34,100 nucleotides of DNA, taken from the NCBI GenBank assembly GCA_003130875.1, contig QEXY01000150.1, positions 1 through 34,100 of the forward strand, in the 5' to 3' direction. Positions 15,437 to 23,799 of this stretch are shown piece after piece. Position 1 is the first letter of the stretch; each line of letters begins with the position of its first letter. The position numbers and the translations under genes are program-made. The notes beneath the pieces are model-generated. The model made no database searches and was not told the DNA's origin. It saw only the letters and a program-made list of their open reading frames with translations. The stretch comes from Ardenticatenia bacterium (lineage in GTDB: Bacteria > Chloroflexota > Anaerolineae > 4572-78 > NAK82).

Positions 15437-17548
15437 ATGGGCTTAGTTGTAAGCTTAAAGAGGCTGTGGGTAGTGACACTGCCCGTATTGCTGGCGGTGT
15501 GTTTTGTCTTATCGATTATTGCAATGTTACACAGCGGTGATACCTCTGCGGCGACGACTTGGTCACCCGGCCTCTACAGCCAGCAGGTAGTGGGTGGTCT
15601 GACCAACCCGACCGCCATCGCCTGGACACCTGATGGTCGGATGTTGATCGCACTCAAAGAGGGCAAGATACTGGTCTACAAGAATGGCCAGCTGTTGCCG
15701 ACACCTTTCGTCGACCTCTCGAACGAAGTGAACGACGTAGCTGACCGCGGACTGCTGAGCTTGGCGGTGGATCCACAATTTGATAACAACCGGTACATCT
15801 ACCTGCTTTATGCTTACGATCCACCTGAACTGCCAGGTGCGCCTAACTCGGCCGATGGTTCGGATGGCGATGGCCAGCGTGTGGCACGCTTGGTGCGCGT
15901 CAAAGCGAATGGGGATACAGCCGATCTCGCTACCAAGGAGGTGATCCTGGGCAAGAATAGCACTTATGCCAATATCGGTGCCGCGGATGATCCGGACGGT
16001 GGTGGACCCCATACTTCGTGCGAGGATAGTGGTGTGCCGGTGGAGGATTGCATTCCCGCCGACAGCGCTTCTCATACTATTGGCTCGGTGGCCTTCGGCA
16101 CCGACCGTTCGTTGTTTGTTAGTGTGGGTGATGGAGCGCGCTTTGTCGTGGTGGACCCGCGAGCATTACGCGCTTATGATGTGAACAGCCTGGCGGGCAA
16201 GATTTTGCGCATCGATCCCGACACCGGTAATGGATATGCAGACAACCCGTGGTGCGACAGTCCCACCAATATAGACAAGAACCGTTGCAAGGTATATGCC
16301 ACTGGCTTGCGCAACCCCTTCCGCATGAAAGTCGATCCTACCACCAATGAACCGTATCATGGCAACGTGGGTTGGTTCTCATGGGAGGAGATCAACACTG
16401 GCCGTGGCAAGAATTTCGGCTGGCCGTGTTGGGAGGGTAACGAGCACCAGGGCTTGTACAATGGACCCGAGGAAAGCTACGAAAAGAATCCAGTCACGGC
16501 GATGCAGTGCCAGGCGGTGTATAGTGGCACCCTTGGGCCAGTTGAGCCACCCTATTACGCTTATCCACACTGGTATGACAATGCGCAACATGACGCATCT
16601 GCTATGGCTGGCCCGGTCTATACGGGCGCCAATCTCTCCTATCCGCCGGAGTACCACAACAAGCTGTTCATCTTCGACTATTCGGGCGACCAGGACTGGA
16701 TCAAGTATCTGACTCTGGATGGAGCGCCGCCACAGGTCGGCACGCTGGGCGAAGGAGTATCTGATATGGTGGGGCAATTTGCCGGTCCGGTGGACCTGGC
16801 GCTGAATCCCCACGACGGCGATCTGTACTATGTAGTGCTGAACGGCACCGGCCCTGGCCAGGTGCGGCGCATTCGCTATACAGAGGGCAACCTGCCACCG
16901 GTTGCCCATCTCAGCGCGATGCCGTTGTATGGCACGCTGCTCCTGACCGTCACCTTTTCGGCGGGAGGCTCTCACGACCCGGAGGCGCAGAGCATCACCT
17001 TCACCTGGGATTTCGGCGATGGCGTCCTCACAGACACAGGCGCATTGGCGACGATCACCCATACTTATAACACACCAGGCGTTTACACCGCCGTGATGAC
17101 GGTCACTGATGTACTCGGCGCACCCGATAGTACCACCGTGCAGGTGGTGGCGGGCAACCGTCCGCCGCAGGCATCCATCACCACGCCGCTGTCGGGCACT
17201 ACGTACTACGCTGGCAAGAACGTTCCCTTCTCCGGTGAGGCAAACGACCCCGAGGATGGCACCCTGGATGATACGCGGCTGCTATGGACAGGTCTGCTAC
17301 ACCACGAGGACCACGTGCACCCCGACCAATTCCGCGCGACAGGAACAAGTGGCAGCTTTGTCTATCCAGAACATGGTGGTGGGGAAATGTACTGGCTGGA
17401 GTTATGCCTGACGGTGACGGATAACGGCATCCCTGGTCAAGGCGGCATAGGTCCGCTTCAGAACAGGCGCTGTGTCGCCCTGTACTCTCACCATGATATG
17501 CAACCCAATAAGGTGTGGTTTCCTGTGATTGCCAAGCAAGAAGGATAA
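15437..17548 (+). CDS. Secreted sugar-dehydrogenase-type beta-propeller with PKD domain
   Basis: The 703-aa product starts with a hydrophobic signal segment (about 10-30). Residues ~45-480 are a six-bladed propeller of the glucose/sorbosone dehydrogenase (PQQ-dependent aldose dehydrogenase) type: NPTAIAWTPDGRMLIALKEG, RGLLSLAVDPQF, GLRNPFRMKVDP. A PKD domain follows (about 487-575, with FTWDFGDG and HTYNTPGVYTAVMTVTD), then an Ig-like domain. The end is VWFPVIAKQEG, a hydrophobic-P-V-I-basic tail like those of two other secreted proteins here. In the propeller the usual H-x-G-G around the catalytic His reads HTIGS, so true dehydrogenase activity is doubtful. It may bind or oxidise surface sugars. 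It follows the GT2 gene by 45 bp. Confidence 0.85.
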   Translation: MGLVVSLKRLWVVTLPVLLAVCFVLSIIAMLHSGDTSAATTWSPGLYSQQVVGGLTNPTAIAWTPDGRMLIALKEGKILVYKNGQLLPTPFVDLSNEVNDVADRGLLSLAVDPQFDNNRYIYLLYAYDPPELPGAPNSADGSDGDGQRVARLVRVKANGDTADLATKEVILGKNSTYANIGAADDPDGGGPHTSCEDSGVPVEDCIPADSASHTIGSVAFGTDRSLFVSVGDGARFVVVDPRALRAYDVNSLAGKILRIDPDTGNGYADNPWCDSPTNIDKNRCKVYATGLRNPFRMKVDPTTNEPYHGNVGWFSWEEINTGRGKNFGWPCWEGNEHQGLYNGPEESYEKNPVTAMQCQAVYSGTLGPVEPPYYAYPHWYDNAQHDASAMAGPVYTGANLSYPPEYHNKLFIFDYSGDQDWIKYLTLDGAPPQVGTLGEGVSDMVGQFAGPVDLALNPHDGDLYYVVLNGTGPGQVRRIRYTEGNLPPVAHLSAMPLYGTLLLTVTFSAGGSHDPEAQSITFTWDFGDGVLTDTGALATITHTYNTPGVYTAVMTVTDVLGAPDSTTVQVVAGNRPPQASITTPLSGTTYYAGKNVPFSGEANDPEDGTLDDTRLLWTGLLHHEDHVHPDQFRATGTSGSFVYPEHGGGEMYWLELCLTVTDNGIPGQGGIGPLQNRRCVALYSHHDMQPNKVWFPVIAKQEG

Positions 17549-17561
17549 ATCTGGGTTGCGC

Positions 17562-17586
17562 AGTATCCGACTAGAAGAGGGATACT
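17562..17586 (+). other. Intergenic 7-bp hairpin
   Basis: AGTATCC (17562-17568) and GGATACT (17580-17586) are perfect inverted repeats around an 11-base loop in the 65-bp gap before the GH26 gene. There is no T-run, so it is not a classic terminator. It could stabilise or process the mRNA between the two secreted-protein genes. Confidence 0.35.
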
Positions 17587-17613
17587 AGATGCTTACAGAG
17601 ACAGGATAGCAGG

Positions 17614-18618
17614 ATGAATCGAACACATTGGAAGAGAGTTCTCTGGTTATATGTTATAAGCTGGGTTACTTTGTGCCTGGGATTGGGGATGCCGATAGCA
17701 GCACAGACACCGACGCCTCCGATCTCAATCGGTCGCGTGGCGGTGGGCGCCTTCACTCAAGAGATCCCATACGACAACTTCGCCGCCCTGGATCGCCTCG
17801 GACTGCTGGTCAATCACCCGATGCGCCTGGCATTATGGTTCCAGGCATGGGGCGACTCGGATGCAAGCTTCCATAACGATTATGTAAAGTTAGCTTCCAT
17901 GAAAGGCTACACGCCGGTGATCACCTGGGAACCATGGAAGCGCGCCTTCGACGACCGGCTAACCGTGCAACCAGAGTACGCCCTGGAGACCATCGCAGCG
18001 GGAAAACACGATGAGTACATTCGCAGCTGGGCACGCGATGCGCGGGACACCGGTGTGCCGATCATTCTGCGCTTCGCTCACGAGCAGAGCACCGAACCGG
18101 GAGTGCGTTCCTGGTATCCATGGCAGGGTGATCCGGAGAACTTCAGGGCTGCCTTTCGTCATATTGTCACTCTCTTCCGTGAAGAGGGTGCCACCAATGT
18201 GACCCACCTGTGGAGTGCGATGTGGCTGCACAAGTGGGCCGCACAATATTATCCGGGCGATGACGTCGTGGACTATATTGGCACGACCGAGCTCAATCAC
18301 GGCACCGTGCCGGATGAGCAGTGGGCGAAATGGCGCACGTTCGACGAGATGTTCGCCCCGGAATATCAAGCCGCCCTGCAATGGAACAAGCCCATTATTT
18401 TGACTGAGCTGGCGTCCGCCGAACAGGGAGGCAACAAGGCACAATGGTTGCGTAATTGTTTCGCCTCTTTTAAGACCCACTATCCTATGGTGGTCGGTGT
18501 CCTGTTGGTGGAGATCCGGTCCGACCGCGAGTGGCCGGCTATCAATTGGTCGGTGACCTCCAGCCCAGCAGCACTGCAGGCATTCCGAGAGGCAATCAGC
18601 GATCCTTACTTCTGGTAG
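17614..18618 (+). CDS. Secreted glycoside hydrolase family 26-like (beta-mannanase clan)
   Basis: The 334-aa product has a signal peptide ending near GMPIAAQ (about residue 30), a short TPTPP linker and a TIM barrel. The GH26 catalytic pair is readable: acid/base E157 in LRFAHEQS with the preceding His, and nucleophile E265 in ILTELASAEQGG; WYPWQGDPENF matches the loop after the first glutamate. GH26 enzymes cleave beta-1,4-mannans or, less often, mixed-linkage glucans and xylans. There is no carbohydrate-binding domain. An AGCAGG-like site precedes the ATG. Its place two genes after a polysaccharide synthase suggests trimming or release of the nascent polymer rather than scavenging of plant mannan; this is inference. 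Confidence 0.87.
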   Translation: MNRTHWKRVLWLYVISWVTLCLGLGMPIAAQTPTPPISIGRVAVGAFTQEIPYDNFAALDRLGLLVNHPMRLALWFQAWGDSDASFHNDYVKLASMKGYTPVITWEPWKRAFDDRLTVQPEYALETIAAGKHDEYIRSWARDARDTGVPIILRFAHEQSTEPGVRSWYPWQGDPENFRAAFRHIVTLFREEGATNVTHLWSAMWLHKWAAQYYPGDDVVDYIGTTELNHGTVPDEQWAKWRTFDEMFAPEYQAALQWNKPIILTELASAEQGGNKAQWLRNCFASFKTHYPMVVGVLLVEIRSDREWPAINWSVTSSPAALQAFREAISDPYFW

Positions 18619-18680
18619 GTAAGCGAGACAAATATGTCACCAATCAAAGCACTGTCAAACCGAAAGGGGGATAGGCACCG

Positions 18681-19016
18681 ATGGGGCTTTGTAAGGAATG
18701 CGTCGCGTTCCATCTAGGCGCGTGCCGTGACTTGAGCTATTGCCTTCAGGAGCGAAAGGCATTGATGGAAGAAGCCTATCAACGGGCACAGGCACATAAG
18801 CATGCCGAATTGAGCTCTTTCACACGCTGGCGCGAGGGTTATTCCATTTTTGAAGCACACTGTTTGGCTTGCGGCATGGTTGTACGCGTCGACGTCAACC
18901 CGGCCATCGGCGAACCTGATCTCTCCGGTGAGGCGCTCTTTCAGGATTGCCCCCTTGCCCCAACAGGACCGATCGCCACTTCGAACAGGGACGCTCCATC
19001 GAGCTGGGCGATCTAA
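18681..19016 (+). CDS. Small Cys-rich protein of unknown function
   Basis: The 111-aa product is not recognised. It has two cysteine groups: C4-x2-C7 with C15 and C21 near the N-terminus, and C61-x2-C64 (HCLACG) followed by a lone C89, which could bind zinc or an Fe-S cluster. A charged helix (about 24-45) lies between them, and the last 20 residues look disordered. It has no signal peptide or membrane helix, so is probably cytosolic. AAGGGGG about ten bases upstream supports the ATG at 18681. The stop codon touches the GTG start of the following glycosyltransferase, suggesting coupled translation. Confidence 0.6.
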   Translation: MGLCKECVAFHLGACRDLSYCLQERKALMEEAYQRAQAHKHAELSSFTRWREGYSIFEAHCLACGMVVRVDVNPAIGEPDLSGEALFQDCPLAPTGPIATSNRDAPSSWAI

Positions 19017-20537
19017 GTGGTGCAACGAGGGTCAAGAGTGTATCGTATGGCCCGAGCATACCGGCTGCGCTGGCTTGAGATCCCAGCTGTCCTCTTACTC
19101 ATGATCCTCGCTGCCCTGCTGCGCTGGAATTGGGACTATCGCAGCGCGTCCGTGGATGAAGCGAGCAACCTTTTCAACGGTTGGTTGCTGCTCCAGGGAC
19201 AGGAAGTCCACACCATGGCTTATCAACCCACCTGGCCCTACATGGGCATGCTGCCGCTGGGCTGGGTCGATATGTGGGGTGGACTCATCGCTGCGCGAGC
19301 GCTCAACAGCGTATGGGGTGTGTTGAGCGTGTCGTTAGTAGCGTTGACCGCGCGGAGCGCCTTTGGTGTCCCAGCGGGCATATTGGCAGGCGTTGTCCTA
19401 GCTGTTTACGGACCGGCCATTCATCTCAGCACATTTGCTTCGCACGACAGCTTGGCCATCTTCCTACTGTGCCTGGCACTGTACTTGTGGACAATTGCCA
19501 CTCTACGCGGACGCGCCTGGCTGTTGCCGCTGGGCAGCCTAGCCATGGTGGGTGCGGTATTGACCAACTATATACTCCTGATGGTTGCAGCAGGCACCCT
19601 AGTATATCTCACCCTCACTGGAGCGATTGCCCAGATACGGCGTGGCAAAACGCCCGATGACACCTGGCCACATCCGATGCGCTGGGGATGGCTGGTGTCC
19701 CTGTGGCTTCCGTTTCTGCTGTTAATCGGGTATGGATGGTATTATCGCGTCGAATTATCGCAACTATGGCAAGCGCACGTGCTCACCTCTCACCTGCCAC
19801 AACCCCTTATCACGTGGGATTTCGTCAAACCACTACGCGATTACTTGTGGGCTCCTTTCCTGGCTGGGCTGCTCGCCTTTGATCGATCTGGGCGGCGGCT
19901 GTTTGCCGGCTGGCTGTGGCTGCTCGCATTTATCCTGATCGCGCACCAATGGTACAGCCAGGACGCTACCCGCTTGGTGCCACAGACGGTTTATATCATG
20001 GTCAGCCTGGCTATCCTCGCCGGCGGGGGTTTGGTCACGCTAGCACGTGGATGGGAAGCAAAAGCGGCACGACGTGCCGCAGTGGCTGCAGCGTTGATGC
20101 TGAGCATCGCCCTCCTCAGTCACCTTGGCTTGGAAGGGCAGAAAGTATTGCCAGGCTTGCGCAGCTATTGGCCCGAAACCAGTCCGTTGATGGCCTTTCT
20201 ACGCAATCGGGTGAGCGATGGGGATGTGATCCTAATGGAAGAGGGAGCGGTGGGACGCTATTACTTGATCGCGCACGGCACACCAGGCCACATTCCGGCA
20301 CAGGTATGGGACACCTGGTACTATCAGGACGAAACGGGAAGAGGATCCGATGCAGCGTTGTACGAGCGTGCCATTGCGCAGCAACGCTTTGATTACGTTG
20401 TTTTCGACTACAACGTCACCAAGGAGCTGGATCAAGCGGTTTTGCCCGCGTTACGGCGTGGTTATCGTTTGATCGCCACTTTTCCAACGCAGACCGGCAA
20501 CAGCCAGCCCATTGAGGTGTTCGAGAAGATAGAGTAG
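19017..20537 (+). CDS. Second GT-C (ArnT/GT39-like) membrane glycosyltransferase
   Basis: The 506-aa polytopic protein has a first membrane helix (about 22-38) followed by D47-E48 in SASVDEASNLFNG. This is the loop-1 acidic motif of GT-C transferases that use polyprenyl-phosphate sugars. About ten more hydrophobic segments follow, then a soluble domain of some 120 residues. It resembles the gene at 12385 in plan, but the sequence is clearly diverged. Start is GTG 19017, directly after the previous stop; ATG 19047 with GAGGGTCAAGAG upstream is an alternative. It is the last plus-strand gene of the glycan block, ending 19 bp before the convergent GH113 gene. Confidence 0.8.
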   Translation: MVQRGSRVYRMARAYRLRWLEIPAVLLLMILAALLRWNWDYRSASVDEASNLFNGWLLLQGQEVHTMAYQPTWPYMGMLPLGWVDMWGGLIAARALNSVWGVLSVSLVALTARSAFGVPAGILAGVVLAVYGPAIHLSTFASHDSLAIFLLCLALYLWTIATLRGRAWLLPLGSLAMVGAVLTNYILLMVAAGTLVYLTLTGAIAQIRRGKTPDDTWPHPMRWGWLVSLWLPFLLLIGYGWYYRVELSQLWQAHVLTSHLPQPLITWDFVKPLRDYLWAPFLAGLLAFDRSGRRLFAGWLWLLAFILIAHQWYSQDATRLVPQTVYIMVSLAILAGGGLVTLARGWEAKAARRAAVAAALMLSIALLSHLGLEGQKVLPGLRSYWPETSPLMAFLRNRVSDGDVILMEEGAVGRYYLIAHGTPGHIPAQVWDTWYYQDETGRGSDAALYERAIAQQRFDYVVFDYNVTKELDQAVLPALRRGYRLIATFPTQTGNSQPIEVFEKIE

Positions 20538-20556
20538 CCTTGAGCACACGGACACG

Positions 20557-22218
20557 TCAGCGTGCGATGACCGGCAGCATGATCTGGTAGTCTGGCTCCC
20601 TGGCGGCCACGAAGCGCAAATTGGCGAGGTAAAGCGAGGCGTTCTGGCCCCCCTGTTCCTGGATGCTCACCCGCGTGATGCGTCTGCCCAAGCGGTTCAG
20701 GTCGCTCAGACGCAGGCGTGCCAGCTTCCATTCGGCGGTGATATTGCCTCCACTGATGTGGCGACAGTCGTTTACCGGCACGCGCAGCCCTTCCGCGCCA
20801 TTCTCGTCGCTCAGAAAGACCGTCAAGCGCGGCGAGGTGCTGTTGGCACTGCGCACGTAGAACTCCAGCCAATAGTAGGGGCTCACATCGTGCGGCGGTG
20901 AGTGCCACAGCGAGAGAGCCCCATAAGGTTGTACGGTCAATGCAACAGATAGTGTGCCTTCTGGAGATAGTGGCTCAGCTCCCATCTCCAAAGCGCTGAT
21001 ACCCCACGACCAGTTCTGCCAATTGCTCGCCAGGGCGCCATTGTAGATGGGCAACTGGGTGACGTAATCGGGCACCCGTGTCGGCTCGACAGGACGCGGT
21101 GGCGCACCATACCAGCGTCGCAGGATATCCTCGGCCGGCTTTTCAGCAGGCGTATATCCCATGTCGCACGGACCGCTCTCAAACGGATCCGCCGACCACA
21201 TCCACCAGAACATCCCTGCCAACCACGGCTCGTTAAACAATTGTCGAAATGCCGCTTCGTAGGCGTTCGCTTGTTCCTCCATGTCGAGCTGAGAGGTCTC
21301 CCAAGAATCCCATGGCTTCACTGTACACCCGTGACGGCTACGATAACCGATCTCGGTCAGCAAGATCGGCTTGCGATATTTCGCCGATAACTCCGCCAAA
21401 ATCGCCTTGGGACCCGTCCAGGCAGCTTCCAGCTGCTCCACAGTAGGATGAACGCCTGGGTTGGGATTCAGTGGATAGTAGCCATCCACACCAATGTAGT
21501 CCACTGCATCCCACCAGGTGATAGAGACCTCCTCACCCTCTTTAAGGGCCGCATAAACGATAGGCCCCTTGTAGATAGCTCGCACACCGGCTGCCACGGC
21601 ACGCCAGTCGCTAGCACGATGCGTGGTACCCAGCAATTCGGTGCCGATACAAAACTGCTCGACTCCGTGTGCCTGGGCCAAGGCGGCATAATGATTGATA
21701 AACTCCCGATAGGCATTAAACCAGGCTGCCCACTGAGTTTCGGTGGTGAACGCCTTGCCGATATCGCCGCGCCACGGCCCACCCGGCACTTCGTTGAAGA
21801 GATCCACATGGGGCTTCAGCATCACCTTCAGCCCCATGCGATGCGCCAGATGAATCGCATGGATAAGATCCTCGTCGGTTGGGGTCGAGGGATGCGTGCG
21901 GTCAATAGTGGTCGCAGCAATGCCATCTTGATGACCAGTCACAATGAGAGCAATCCAGTTGGCGCCGGTAGCGCGCAGTGCCTGGAGCGCCACCTCAGCG
22001 CCCTGGGTGCGATAGACACCCGACCACCAAGCAGCAAAGGAAACACCCTTCTGAAATGCGGGATTTGCCTGCTCCGTGAGAGGCCCATCGGCCCGCGCTT
22101 CCGCGGCCGGGCTCATCCAGAGAAGTCCAATGCACAGGAGAACGGATATGGCAGAACGCCGAATGGTGCAGAATACATCGTCCAAGCCATCCTGTCGCGC
22201 TTTTCCACCCTTAGCCAT
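20557..22218 (-). CDS. Secreted glycoside hydrolase family 113-like with C-terminal beta domain
   Basis: The 553-aa product has a signal peptide with a long basic N-region (hydrophobic core about 23-38), a TIM barrel (about 55-375) and a C-terminal beta-sandwich of carbohydrate-binding type (about 390-535). The barrel matches GH113 (beta-1,4-mannanase family): acid/base E194 in CIGTELLGTTHR, nucleophile E289 in ILLTEIGYRSRHG, and FWWMWSADPF at the end of strand eight. It ends in IMLPVIAR, the same kind of tail as the propeller and beta-helix proteins. It faces the glycan block tail to tail. With the GH26 gene it gives two unrelated mannanase-type enzymes within 5 kb, suggesting a mannose-containing polymer. 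Confidence 0.87.
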   Translation of the reverse strand: MAKGGKARQDGLDDVFCTIRRSAISVLLCIGLLWMSPAAEARADGPLTEQANPAFQKGVSFAAWWSGVYRTQGAEVALQALRATGANWIALIVTGHQDGIAATTIDRTHPSTPTDEDLIHAIHLAHRMGLKVMLKPHVDLFNEVPGGPWRGDIGKAFTTETQWAAWFNAYREFINHYAALAQAHGVEQFCIGTELLGTTHRASDWRAVAAGVRAIYKGPIVYAALKEGEEVSITWWDAVDYIGVDGYYPLNPNPGVHPTVEQLEAAWTGPKAILAELSAKYRKPILLTEIGYRSRHGCTVKPWDSWETSQLDMEEQANAYEAAFRQLFNEPWLAGMFWWMWSADPFESGPCDMGYTPAEKPAEDILRRWYGAPPRPVEPTRVPDYVTQLPIYNGALASNWQNWSWGISALEMGAEPLSPEGTLSVALTVQPYGALSLWHSPPHDVSPYYWLEFYVRSANSTSPRLTVFLSDENGAEGLRVPVNDCRHISGGNITAEWKLARLRLSDLNRLGRRITRVSIQEQGGQNASLYLANLRFVAAREPDYQIMLPVIAR

Positions 22219-22614
22219 TCTCTAGGTACTCCGGTTGATCTCCCTAAGCGCCATCCACCCATCTTCCGCTATACCACAAGCACTGCTCAGCATAGCAGAC
22301 AAAAGGTGCTCCACCTTGACCACTGGTTGACTATTCAACGTCGACTGCCCTTCGATTACACAATGCAAACCCAGCCCCGAGAGACCAGATCCGGATCGGG
22401 CAGCACTGCTCTCAAAGGCGCCCTACAGCGAGTGTAACATAGACAACCGTGCTCTTGAATGGGAAAGAGGTACTATAACAAAGAGATAAACCAGACCCGT
22501 TATCCCGGAAAGGCTGGACGGTCCCAGTATGCCAACCTTTGCTGCTAATAATGCACGAGGATCGGGAAAGCGTGCTCTCCAGTGAGATCGAAAGGGCGAA
22601 ACTTCAGCGCCTTT
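22219..22614. other. Intergenic region upstream of GH113
   Basis: This 396-bp stretch has no supported gene. It holds a perfect inverted repeat GTTGA-CTAT-TCAAC (22326-22339), operator-like in size. On the minus strand there is a weak promoter candidate for the GH113 gene (TTCAAG, complement of 22454-22459; 17-bp spacer; TACACT, complement of 22431-22436). The left part could also carry the end of the amidohydrolase transcript, but no strong hairpin with a T-run was found. Confidence 0.35.
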
Positions 22615-23799
22615 TCAGTTTGTGCTCACTCCGTATAGTTGCCGTGCTGTATCGGCCAGGATGAGGCGGGCTGCCTCATGGGCTTCTTGGGGTGAAAGCA
22701 GATCGCCATCCACCAATTCCTGCAGCGCCGCAGCCAACGCCTGCTTACCTAGCAGTACAGAAACATAGTGGATCTCGGGTAATGCCAGTCCATCCGAACC
22801 GTAAACGATCTTGGAGATGGGCGCCATCTCCAGGACTTCCGCGTAGATGCGCCGCGCCCCGCCTCCCGCAAAGGGTATTCCTTCCGAAACGTCACAATAC
22901 ACCCGAGGCAGCATGCCAGCGATATATCCCGCCTCAGCGCAGTAGGGATAGCCGGCATGCACCAGTATCACGGTACAGGCGCGGAAGGCGGGGAAGCGCA
23001 GAAGCTCCATCAAAAGGGCGGGGCGACAGTCGGGCATGTTGATCTCATAATCCCCTACCCCGGTGTGAATCTGCATCGGTACGTTGTACTCGATACACAG
23101 CTCGAGCGCCCGGCACAACAGGTGATCCCGTAACTTTTTCACAGCACCGCCCCCGGTGCCACGTCGAATGGCGTCCAACGCCTGCATGCCCTGATCGGGT
23201 GTGCGGCTGAGCGGCGAAATGTCCAACCCGGTGCGATAGGCAATGATGGACTTCAGACCACGATAACCATCCCGCTCCAGGGCATGGGCAATCGCCTCGT
23301 CATAGCGACGGCGAAACTCATCCCATCCAAGCTCCGCCTTCAGCAAATCGACAATCAGGGGCTCAATGCGATAGATAGGCACCACCGGCACCGGCATGTC
23401 CTGCTGGAAAGCGGGCATACTCAAGGGGGGCTGTGGATACCCGAAGTCAGCCACCAATGCGGTGAGATGACATGCAGCAAAGAGGCGACGCACGTAGTCT
23501 TTGTAGTCGTCTGTCACCGCCCGATTGCGCGCCGCTACCACTTCCTCCAACCCAGGCGCACAGCCGAGGAAACGGGCCATCTGACGCACCAGATAACGCA
23601 TATACACCACATTGCGCCGAATGGTCTGGATCTCGCGGATCAGCGCTTCGTCCACCGGCAGACCTGCTTGGGCCATGTAGCTGACCCCCCCACCCGGGAA
23701 AGAGGCCAGGTCCACAAATTGTTCCGGGGTGAGCGCGCCGGCGTTGAGGAAAGGATGACAATGTACGTCGACGACGGGCAGCTCCGCTGTGTCGATCAT
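22615..23799 (-). CDS. Amidohydrolase-2 family metal-dependent hydrolase (FluG N-domain-like)
   Basis: The 394-aa product is a TIM-barrel amidohydrolase. Metal ligands are visible: HxH in VVDVHCHPF near the N-terminus, His in MQIHTGVGD, His in VILVHAGYPY and the late Asp in KIVYGSDGL. The start ATG at 23799 overlaps the stop of the glutamine-synthetase-like gene by one base (TGATG), a typical coupled start; the frame is open 11 codons further but without need. The same two activities are fused in fungal FluG and in some bacterial proteins. It probably hydrolyses the product or a derivative of the neighbouring ligase. Substrate unknown. Confidence 0.87.
   Translation of the reverse strand: MIDTAELPVVDVHCHPFLNAGALTPEQFVDLASFPGGGVSYMAQAGLPVDEALIREIQTIRRNVVYMRYLVRQMARFLGCAPGLEEVVAARNRAVTDDYKDYVRRLFAACHLTALVADFGYPQPPLSMPAFQQDMPVPVVPIYRIEPLIVDLLKAELGWDEFRRRYDEAIAHALERDGYRGLKSIIAYRTGLDISPLSRTPDQGMQALDAIRRGTGGGAVKKLRDHLLCRALELCIEYNVPMQIHTGVGDYEINMPDCRPALLMELLRFPAFRACTVILVHAGYPYCAEAGYIAGMLPRVYCDVSEGIPFAGGGARRIYAEVLEMAPISKIVYGSDGLALPEIHYVSVLLGKQALAAALQELVDGDLLSPQEAHEAARLILADTARQLYGVSTN

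Noticed and set aside
20538-20575. Bidirectional terminator between the convergent GT-C and GH113 genes
   Set aside because: Only a short imperfect GCAC/GTGC pairing overlapping the GH113 stop, with no T-run on either strand.
21448-22437. Plus-strand open frame of about 330 codons opposite the GH113-like gene
   Set aside because: It is antisense to a gene with clear signal peptide, catalytic motifs and C-terminal tail; its own product has low-complexity composition and no recognisable domain or ribosome site.
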